Shown in pieces: positions 1-7,456 of a stretch of 54,385 nucleotides of DNA; the stretch's first letter is position 1; every line of letters begins with the position of its first letter. Origin of the DNA: an uncultured bacterium (lineage in GTDB: Bacteria; Patescibacteriota; Minisyncoccia; Phycocordibacterales; CAIRYW01). Position numbers and translations under genes: made by a program. Under the pieces are notes generated by a model, which was given only the letters and a program-made list of their open reading frames with translations, had not been told where the DNA came from and did no database searches. Location of the stretch: NCBI GenBank assembly GCA_903882905.1, contig CAIRYW010000010.1:1-54385 (forward strand), read 5' to 3'.

Positions 1-185
1 AAGTATGATCCAATATCACCCTGTGCTCCTACTTGTACATTATCAGGAGTGTATATTGGAGCAAGAGGTACGTATTTTGCATTTGCTACTTGTGTATCTG
101 CAGCATGAACAAAAAGTGTGAAGAGGAAGAAGGAGAGGAAAAAAGAGAAACAGATTACAAATATTTTTTTCTTGTTTTTTTTCAC
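1..185 (-). CDS. N-terminus of a secreted/membrane protein (partial, runs off window start)
   Basis: GTG start at 183-185 (minus) gives VKKNKKKIFVICFSFFLSFLFTLFVHAADTQVANAKYVPLAPIYTPDNVQVGAQGDIGSY..., a clear signal peptide; not in the ORF track. Confidence 0.7.
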   Translation of the reverse strand, partial: MKKNKKKIFVICFSFFLSFFLFTLFVHAADTQVANAKYVPLAPIYTPDNVQVGAQGDIGSY

Positions 186-191
186 GGCGAT

Positions 192-1247
192 CTAAAATGA
201 AACAGAATTGGGAGAATTATTTGAACTTGATCCAAAACTAATATTTAAAGATTGTGCGGCTTCTACTAAAAAATTTGAAACACTTTTTACATCTATACCA
301 ACCGTTGTTTGCCCGCTGCTGTTCGAAGTATTTTTAAATACCATTGAAGGTTGATTGTTTATATTAATATCCGCTCCATTCATGCTCCAAGTGTATTCTG
401 TGTTTGGGTCAGTTCTCCATTTGAAACCAAAATTGTATGGGTAAGCCGCTAAAGTTATTTCATTATTACCTAAATTAAAAGAAGCAGGTAAAGCCTCGTT
501 AAATAAAACTCCATAAAGAGGATTGTCTTCATAAACTAGGACATTTGGTTGAATCGGCGCTAGTGGTACAAAAGCATTTGATTCTGCTGCTCCGTCACCA
601 TTTACCGTTACAGTTATTGTGTGTGAGTCAAGAATGATTGGACCTTGGTAAAGTACAAAATCCTTTCCATATCCAGAATATTCAGGAATTGCATCAATGT
701 CATTTAACCATTTGTATGTAAGGTGTGTTGGATCGACTCCAATACTTCCATCTGCTTTAAAATTTGGGAAAGCTGCAACGACAACTTTTTCTTGTGGAGC
801 GTACAAAGCTTTTCCTTTGTAAAATGGAGGGGTATAAGTTTTAGCTTCCCAGACTAAGTCTACTTTTTCGGGTGCGAGTGTAACCGACTTGTCAACTTCA
901 GGTCCATTAATTGGAAGAATTATAATGTCGATTTTTTTTGAAGTGCCTGCATCTCCTGCGACTGTATCCAACTCTACAACTCCTCTTCCTTTTTGGGCGG
1001 TGATGCCGTCTATTTTCCAAGTAACATCGGCTTTTGTTAAGTCTGTTCCGTAAGCTTCAATAGAAATTTTTACATCATCTCCTGGGTTTGGTATGCCTGG
1101 GGAAACATTTACGTCTATTTGTTCCTGAACTTCACTAATTTGACCAGGGATAGAAGAATCTGGAGTACTTTGGGCAAAAGTTTTTGTGCAAAGAAATAGT
1201 GAGAGAAAAAATACCGAGGTAGAAATTATTAGAACCTTCTTTTTCAT
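192..1247 (-). CDS. Secreted protein of T4SS-like operon, unknown function
   Basis: ORF track 192..1436; the signal peptide MKKKVLIISTSVFFLSLFLCTKTFAQ implies start at 1247. Confidence 0.75.
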   Translation of the reverse strand: MKKKVLIISTSVFFLSLFLCTKTFAQSTPDSSIPGQISEVQEQIDVNVSPGIPNPGDDVKISIEAYGTDLTKADVTWKIDGITAQKGRGVVELDTVAGDAGTSKKIDIIILPINGPEVDKSVTLAPEKVDLVWEAKTYTPPFYKGKALYAPQEKVVVAAFPNFKADGSIGVDPTHLTYKWLNDIDAIPEYSGYGKDFVLYQGPIILDSHTITVTVNGDGAAESNAFVPLAPIQPNVLVYEDNPLYGVLFNEALPASFNLGNNEITLAAYPYNFGFKWRTDPNTEYTWSMNGADININNQPSMVFKNTSNSSGQTTVGIDVKSVSNFLVEAAQSLNISFGSSSNNSPNSVSF

Positions 1248-1344
1248 AAAGATATTATAGCAATAAAGTTGATAGTTAACAGCTTGTCCATTCAAGTTTT
1301 GCACAGCAAAAGTTGCTTGGGAGGGATAGTTAGGAGAGAAAAGC

Positions 1345-1382
1345 AAAACCCAGCAATCCGCTTTGCGGTTTGCTGGGTTTTG
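1345..1382. terminator. Rho-independent hairpin AAAACCCAGCAA...TTGCTGGGTTTT
   Basis: 12-bp inverted repeat with A/T tracts on both sides. Confidence 0.75.
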
Positions 1383-1398
1383 TAAATCAAAAAACTTG

Positions 1399-2055
1399 CT
1401 AAGCTTCAGGTGTTGGTTGTCTACTATTTTTTCCAATCTCTGGTAATGGTTGAGGGTTCTCTTTTTTTGGTAAATCCGCTGGAGTATTTGATTTTTTTTC
1501 TTTTTTTGGTTCTGCGATCCTTTCTTTTTTTTCTTCGTTTAATTGTTTTTGTTTTTCAATAATTTGCTCGCGAGTTTGTTGTGGTTTTTCTTGCGGTTTT
1601 TGAAGAAAACCACCAATCCCTCTCTGATTATTTATAAGCTTTGCAATTCTTTGATTTTTTACAACTGCATTTAATCCTCTTGCTATTTTTTGGGCTCCTG
1701 CCACTCCTCTCGCGGCACTAATCCCGACCTTATCTTCCATTCTTACCATTATTGAGACAGCAACAACATCCATTATCCATAAAGGAAGTTCCTCGATTCC
1801 TGGAATAAATTTCAATAATGCTAAAGCAGAGAAAACGAATAAACGAGTACCTCTAAAATTAACTCTATGGAAAGCAAACCAAAGTATAAGTGCTCCACCA
1901 ACAAGAAGATCAATCGCAATATTTACTCCCCAACCCACAACAGGGATCAAACCAATAAGTGCTTCTAAAATATCAGCGGCAAGAGCAAAACCAACCATTA
2001 GTCCAATAGTTCCGTTTGTTAGGCGAGGTTCTTTTTTTTGATTCTCAGGAGGCAT
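1399..2055 (-). CDS. Multi-TM membrane protein with basic/acidic C-terminal tail
   Basis: ORF; hydrophobic segments in the N-terminal half, KEKK-rich tail. Confidence 0.7.
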   Translation of the reverse strand: MPPENQKKEPRLTNGTIGLMVGFALAADILEALIGLIPVVGWGVNIAIDLLVGGALILWFAFHRVNFRGTRLFVFSALALLKFIPGIEELPLWIMDVVAVSIMVRMEDKVGISAARGVAGAQKIARGLNAVVKNQRIAKLINNQRGIGGFLQKPQEKPQQTREQIIEKQKQLNEEKKERIAEPKKEKKSNTPADLPKKENPQPLPEIGKNSRQPTPEA

Positions 2056-2070
2056 CCCGTCACTAGAATT

Positions 2071-2349
2071 TTAATTTATTAAACTTTTCGACTTTCTTAA
2101 GTATAAATATTCCTTTAACCTCTGTTTTAACAATCTTTGTCCCGAACTAGTTTTTAAGTACTTTTCTCTTCTTCGAGCATCATCTTTGTTAATACATGCT
2201 TCATAGTATATCAATCTGTATGGAGCAAGTCTTTTGGTAGAAAAGTTTAATTTTTGATTATGTTCAAATATACGTCTTTTTAAGTTGTTCGTATAACCTG
2301 TGTAAAGCTCATTATTTAGTTTACTCTCTAGTAGATATACGTAGAACAT
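2071..2349 (-). CDS. GIY-YIG nuclease superfamily protein
   Basis: MFYVYLLESKLNNELYTGYTNNLKRRIFEHN matches the GIY-YIG signature. Confidence 0.9.
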   Translation of the reverse strand: MFYVYLLESKLNNELYTGYTNNLKRRIFEHNQKLNFSTKRLAPYRLIYYEACINKDDARRREKYLKTSSGQRLLKQRLKEYLYLRKSKSLIN

Positions 2350-2447
2350 AATCGAATTAAAATTTCAGTGCGGGAGCATTAGTTACTAAATTCTAATTTA
2401 AAGATGATATTTTATCATTCCCGCTTTGGCAGGAGTAATAAGTCTCA

Positions 2448-4277
2448 TTAAAGGTTATTTCTTTCCTCATCCAATTCTTTTTTTGCGGCACGATTTGCGA
2501 GAACTTGAGAAGGATCAGAAGTAATAATTTGATCCTCGGTGTAAGAAGCAATAACTTTAATGGCTACGTGTTTTAACCCTGCAAAGAAAATTCCTTCCCC
2601 AACATCTGATTCAAGTAAAAGATATTTTTCTTCATCTGTTAAATTAAAAGTATGTTGAACACTATCAATCGAAGATGGAGATTGTTTTAGAAGCACCTGA
2701 ATTGATGAGTTTGTAATAATAGGAAGACCATATGGAGATTTTAGAAAATCTTCTACGTCTTGAGTAATCGTACATAGACCTAAATAATATTTTCGACACC
2801 TTTTTGCTAAACCTAAAAGGAACGAAGCAGTGTCTTCGGATTTCATCATCCACCAAGCTTCATCAATAACTAAAATTCTTTTTCTTAGTTTTTGTCTGAT
2901 GGCATTCCATATATAGTGAGTGACGATATACATAGCAACAGGCTTTAGTTCGTCTTCCATATCTCGAAGTGAAAATACAATAAATTTTTTATTGATATCA
3001 ACGTTTGATGGCCTGTTAATAAAGCCAGCCCAAGTTCCTTTTGTGTATTTTTCTAATCTTTGAACAAGTGAAGCTCCACCTTCCATTCCAGCAAGCACTA
3101 ATTCAAAGTCAGAAAGTAGTGGAGGTTCAACAGCTGTAAAGTCAGACTCAGGAGTAATGTCTTTAAGAGCATATGTTTGACCTATTGCTTGGTCGATTAC
3201 AGAATCTTCTTCTGGAGTAAGTCCTCCAAGCATAATTCTAAAAAGACCAACGAGATTAATAATGTTTGCACGAAGAACGTCGGCCGCAGATTCATCTTCC
3301 CTTGGCACAGGGAGATCAAATGGATTGATATGGTGTTCTGAGTTTAGAGAGATATTAAAGTACCTACCCCCTGTTGCTTCTGAGAGATATTCATATTCTT
3401 TTTCAGGGTCGATCACGATTACATCAATATCAAACATTAAGGATCGAAGGATTTCCAATTTTGTAAAATAACTTTTTCCACTACCAGCTTTTGCAAAAGT
3501 CACAGAGTTGTAGTTTTCCAAAGAAAATCTATCAAATAATATAAGACTGGAATTGTGTCTGTTGATTCCGTAAAGGATTCCTTTATCTGATGTAAGGTCA
3601 AAAGAAATAAAAGGAAAAACACTCGAAAGCGGAGAAGAGTTTAGTTTTGAGTTTACATTCAACTCATCTGTACCAAAAGGAAGCACGCTTCTGAAACCTT
3701 GTTCTTGTTGGAATAAAGCCGGTTTTACATAAACAAGTTTTGATTCAAGAATTGATTTTATTTCAGATTCAATTTTATCAAGTTCATCGTTTGTACTTCC
3801 ATAAATCGTAAAATAAAGACCAACATCAAATATTTTTTCTTGGGCTTGCTGAAGTTGATCTCTAAGTTGTTCGAGGTCTTGATATGCAGTGTCCAATACT
3901 GGGTCACGAACAAGGCCTTTTTCTTCTCTCATGTGAATCTGACTTTGAACTTCAGCTACTTTTTTTTGGAAAGTTCTAAGAATTTGAGCTGTATCAATTG
4001 GGTGAACATAAATTGAAATGTCAAAAATTTTATCTAGGTTTATGATCGGAGCAAACCAACTTTCAGTTAAAAATCTTGGATAAGAAATCACAAAAAAAGT
4101 TCGAGCAATTTTATCTCCAAGACTGATATCTCGTGGCGTAACTTTTATTGCCGAAGGAGCAATAACATCTTTAAGTTCAAGAACAGCTGAGCTGTAAATT
4201 TCTTCAGGTAGAATAGCGGTTACCGCTGGGTTTTGGTTTGTGTTTTTTTTATTAAATAAATTATCTAAAAATGACAT
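2448..4277 (-). CDS. virB4: VirB4/TraC-type conjugal transfer ATPase
   Basis: Walker A FAKAGSGKSYFTKLE, Walker B RILVIDEAWWMM, VirB4-like layout. Confidence 0.9.
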   Translation of the reverse strand: MSFLDNLFNKKNTNQNPAVTAILPEEIYSSAVLELKDVIAPSAIKVTPRDISLGDKIARTFFVISYPRFLTESWFAPIINLDKIFDISIYVHPIDTAQILRTFQKKVAEVQSQIHMREEKGLVRDPVLDTAYQDLEQLRDQLQQAQEKIFDVGLYFTIYGSTNDELDKIESEIKSILESKLVYVKPALFQQEQGFRSVLPFGTDELNVNSKLNSSPLSSVFPFISFDLTSDKGILYGINRHNSSLILFDRFSLENYNSVTFAKAGSGKSYFTKLEILRSLMFDIDVIVIDPEKEYEYLSEATGGRYFNISLNSEHHINPFDLPVPREDESAADVLRANIINLVGLFRIMLGGLTPEEDSVIDQAIGQTYALKDITPESDFTAVEPPLLSDFELVLAGMEGGASLVQRLEKYTKGTWAGFINRPSNVDINKKFIVFSLRDMEDELKPVAMYIVTHYIWNAIRQKLRKRILVIDEAWWMMKSEDTASFLLGLAKRCRKYYLGLCTITQDVEDFLKSPYGLPIITNSSIQVLLKQSPSSIDSVQHTFNLTDEEKYLLLESDVGEGIFFAGLKHVAIKVIASYTEDQIITSDPSQVLANRAAKKELDEERNNL

Positions 4278-4283
4278 GGTTTA

Positions 4284-4926
4284 TTATTTAACTACCTGAT
4301 TAATATTAATTGGTTTTTCAGTTTCTCCTGGATTGAATAATTTATAATACAACTCAATCACCTCTTCTGTGCCAAGTGGAATTGATCTAACTCCCATTCT
4401 TGTGAGGCCTTGTATGACGATTTGGACCCTTTCATCTAGTTGAGTTCTATTTTCTTCAAAATTATCTTTATCTTGAGCTGTTTTACTCTTTTGTTTTTTA
4501 CCAGTAAATAAACCTGCTACTGCCCCCCCCTTTTCCTTGAACCATTGAAGGTTCGTATGAGACAACAACAAAAAAACTTTTGTTCATTATGTTTACTTGG
4601 TCAGTAAAAGTTTTGATGAAATTTATGTATTCTCTAGTTTGGATTTTAAGTAAATCGTTTCTTTGTTCTTTCAAAACACTTTCGAGCAATGTTATGTACG
4701 GTTTTATATCCAGCCTACGAGACTGCATAAAAATTTGAATAGAAAAATTAATTGAATTTAAAAAATTTTGAAACTGCATGATGATAGCTTCTTGTTCATC
4801 AGCACCTTTAAGCGCAAAGTTAACAGAAGATGTCATAATCACAGACCTAAGACTGTTATCTTTCATTATGATAACTCCATCCCGAATTTCTTTTATTGGA
4901 ACAAAATCTTGTGAATTTATTGCCAT
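4284..4926 (-). CDS. VirB4 N-terminal-like protein, apparently split by a 1-nt frameshift at a G8 tract (ORFs 4498..4926 and 4284..4571)
   Basis: Two overlapping ORFs in different frames; removing one G from the C8/G8 run at 4523-4530 gives one continuous ORF ...SYEPSMVQGKGGAVAGLFTGKKQKSK... Confidence 0.65.
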
Positions 4927-5423
4927 TTTATTTTTTTAATATCATCTTGAATGCCTTGAAAACTATTTATTTCTTCTTTTGAAACGTCATTTCCTATTCT
5001 TTGTTCTTTTTCAAGAGCTCTTTGATTACTGATTGTATCATTTATATCAAGACTCCATGTTAATTCTCTTAATTTTGATTCTGAAAGTTTTGGAATTAAG
5101 TCTTTGCTTACAGGTGAAGTTGCCATTTGAGCGGTAGAATTATTTTTTGTTTTTTGCCACAAATAAAGTTTTTTGCTAAGAAAAAATCTTACAGCTGATT
5201 CAACTATAAAAACGAAAGGTCTATTATTAACTTTGTAGAAGGCTAAGGCCAAAGAAAACCCGCCTACAGGAAGGATTATAAAAAAAGAAATATAAATAGG
5301 AAAAAATCTATAAGCTAAAAAACATATCGCTCCCCCACCGGCAACGTAAGCAAATTGCTTGAACGTAAGTGGTCCAAAAATTTTATCTTCTATTTCAATA
5401 AATTGAGGAACTTGGTACTGCAT
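4917..5423 (-). CDS. PrgI-family / VirB3-like membrane protein
   Basis: MQYQVPQFIEIEDKIFGPLTFKQFAYVAGGGAICFLAYRFFP..., PrgI-like; placed before the VirB4 genes. Confidence 0.8.
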   Translation of the reverse strand: MQYQVPQFIEIEDKIFGPLTFKQFAYVAGGGAICFLAYRFFPIYISFFIILPVGGFSLALAFYKVNNRPFVFIVESAVRFFLSKKLYLWQKTKNNSTAQMATSPVSKDLIPKLSESKLRELTWSLDINDTISNQRALEKEQRIGNDVSKEEINSFQGIQDDIKKIKWQ

Positions 5424-5430
5424 ATTTTTT

Positions 5431-5461
5431 AGGTGCGAGGTTTTAGTTTAGAGGTGCGAGG
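5431..5461. repeat. Left flanking GGTGCGAG-type repeat of the four-helix-bundle cassette
   Basis: AGGTGCGAGGTTTTAGTTTAGAGGTGCGAGG; inverted relative to CCTCGCACCTCGCACCTC at 5905-5922. Confidence 0.7.
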
Positions 5462-5834
5462 GATCAATTGAAAGTTTTGAAATAAAAACTTTTAACATTT
5501 TTCTTATCTCATCCAATAAGATCTTACAGTTATTATATTCTAAATCGGAGATGAAAGATAATTTTTTCGAAATAAATAATTGAGTCTCAACTTCTGCACA
5601 TGAACCTAGGGAAATGCGCAAAAATTGACTGAAATCTTTGCGAGTAGACCTTTGTTTACCCTCAGCTATGTTTGAGGCTATAGAAACTGAAGCTCTTTTT
5701 AATTGAGAACTGAGTCCATAGAGTTCAGAGGTTGGAAATTTGGAAGTTAGTTTGTATATTTTTTCAATTAAATCAATACTTTTTTGCCACACTATCAAAT
5801 CTTGGTAGTCGTTAATTTTCGCTTTTGTATCCAT
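5448..5834 (-). CDS. Four-helix-bundle protein (23S rRNA intervening-sequence/Avd-like family)
   Basis: DLIVWQKSIDLIEKIYKLTSKFPTSELYGLSSQLKRASVSIASNIAEGKQRSTRKDFSQFLRISLGSCAEVETQL is typical of this family. Confidence 0.9.
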   Translation of the reverse strand: MDTKAKINDYQDLIVWQKSIDLIEKIYKLTSKFPTSELYGLSSQLKRASVSIASNIAEGKQRSTRKDFSQFLRISLGSCAEVETQLFISKKLSFISDLEYNNCKILLDEIRKMLKVFISKLSIDPSHL

Positions 5835-5859
5835 TTTATTTTAAAGTTTTGTCCTTTTT

Positions 5860-5936
5860 CCTCGAACCTCCCACCTTGCCACTCGCAACTGTTTTAACTT
5901 CTTCCCTCGCACCTCGCACCTCAAAACTCTTAACCT
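5860..5936. repeat. Right flanking CTCGCAC/CTCGCAA heptad-type repeat
   Basis: CTCGAACCTCCCACC...CTCGCAACTGTTTTAACTTCTTCCCTCGCACCTCGCACCTCAAAACTCTTAACC. Confidence 0.75.
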
Positions 5937-5989
5937 CTATATTTTACAGAACTTTTATAAAAAACAAAAAGTGATATTATGATAAATGT

Positions 5990-6490
5990 ATGAGTAACCC
6001 AGAACAACCACCAAGAGAAGAGGGAGCAGGAGAAACTTTGAGGCCTGATGCTGAAGTTTTACCGACTAGTACAGAAATAAAAGATGCTGAACGAGAAGAA
6101 CAACAAGCAGAACACGCTAGGAGCGCTGAAGAAAGAAATAGATTAGGAGAGGAATTAACTACTACCCCTATTGCAGAAAATGTTCCAAGACAAGAAGAAG
6201 TTACAAGAGAAAATACTACAGAAGAAACTTCTAACGAAACTCCAAATGAACCCCCAGGAATATTTAGAAGAAGTATAAATAAATTAAAAGAAAAATTTAA
6301 TAATTCTAAGGCTAGCGTTAAAAATTTTTTTAAGACTTCTGGACCAAGGAGGTGGAGTATTGGTCTTTTTTGGGGATTTTTTTATGCACTTAAAGTTGGC
6401 TGGGAAAAAGCTATTGGTAGCAAAGGTGGAGGAGGTGGCAGCAGTCCTAAAAAAAGTTCTGGTGGCGGACACGGAGGAGGACATCACTAG
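5990..6490 (+). CDS. Acidic protein with Gly/His-rich C-terminus, unknown
   Basis: ORF 166 aa; ends KGGGGGSSPKKSSGGGHGGGHH. Confidence 0.6.
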   Translation: MSNPEQPPREEGAGETLRPDAEVLPTSTEIKDAEREEQQAEHARSAEERNRLGEELTTTPIAENVPRQEEVTRENTTEETSNETPNEPPGIFRRSINKLKEKFNNSKASVKNFFKTSGPRRWSIGLFWGFFYALKVGWEKAIGSKGGGGGSSPKKSSGGGHGGGHH

Positions 6491-6541
6491 GAAAGTTGCG
6501 AGTTGCGAGTTTCTAGGTGTTAGGAAATACAAAGAAATAAA

Positions 6542-6584
6542 AGAAATACCGAACGAAAAGCTGTGCTTTTCGTTCGGTATTTCT
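6542..6584. terminator. Perfect 20-bp hairpin between convergent genes
   Basis: AGAAATACCGAACGAAAAGC TGT GCTTTTCGTTCGGTATTTCT. Confidence 0.8.
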
Positions 6585-6619
6585 CTAAAAAATAACATCT
6601 CGCACCTAAGAACTCGAAA

Positions 6620-7456
6620 CTAATTTGTTGGCTCTCTGTAAGGGTCAATTTTTATTCCTACTTGCGAAGTAGGTTCTTTTTTTTCTTCAACAATAGTATT
6701 TCCCTTTTCTACACTGGTCACACTCGATAGTTTCATTTCGGCAATTGTTTTTGGGGCAGAAGGCATAATGACAGGATTTTTTTGATAAGGCGTTTCAACT
6801 GATTCTTTCTTTGCACTTCGCACCTCTTCACTCGCAACTGTTTTTATTTCAATCTTATTTCCAGTAAGTTCTTGGACGTACCCTTCAATCTCAGTTGTTT
6901 TTGAAATTTCTGGAGTTTTCTCTTCTGATTCTTCCCTTCCACCTCGCAACTCTTCCTCCGCAACTGTTTTCACTTCTTCCCTCCCACCTCGCACCTCAAA
7001 ACTCTCAACTCTTCTCCTTTCTGCAGGGGATGGATTTTCGATTTCTCTCAAAACATCATGTTTTGTAAGATGTAAATGTTCCTCATCATTTTCATCGGCT
7101 GTATTTATCGTTCGGAGTTTATTCGGCGCTTCATTATGGAAGGATCTTTCCATTATTTCTCTTACAGGTTTAAACATTGCATCATCAATGTCATTTACAA
7201 TACTTATGGCTTCTCCGTGATCTATATTCAGATCTTTCTTTACTGTTTCCAAAAAATCTTTGGCCGCAGTAATACCCATCAATACATCAATAGTAATTTG
7301 ATTCAATGTTCCTGCTTGATCAATTTGCAGACGATGATTTTGCGCAATTTTGTAAACTTTTTCAGCACTATCTAGATTAGCTATAGTATCCTTAATTGGA
7401 CTTGGAAGCTTGTCAAAAATTTCATTGTATTGAGTTGTTTTGTAATTACTTGGCAT
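6620..7456 (-). CDS. Uncharacterised protein with in-frame heptad-repeat insertions
   Basis: ORF 278 aa; the segment VESFEVRGGREEVKTVAEEELRGGREE is encoded by the same repeat found intergenically at 5884-5934. Confidence 0.7.
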   Translation of the reverse strand: MPSNYKTTQYNEIFDKLPSPIKDTIANLDSAEKVYKIAQNHRLQIDQAGTLNQITIDVLMGITAAKDFLETVKKDLNIDHGEAISIVNDIDDAMFKPVREIMERSFHNEAPNKLRTINTADENDEEHLHLTKHDVLREIENPSPAERRRVESFEVRGGREEVKTVAEEELRGGREESEEKTPEISKTTEIEGYVQELTGNKIEIKTVASEEVRSAKKESVETPYQKNPVIMPSAPKTIAEMKLSSVTSVEKGNTIVEEKKEPTSQVGIKIDPYREPTN

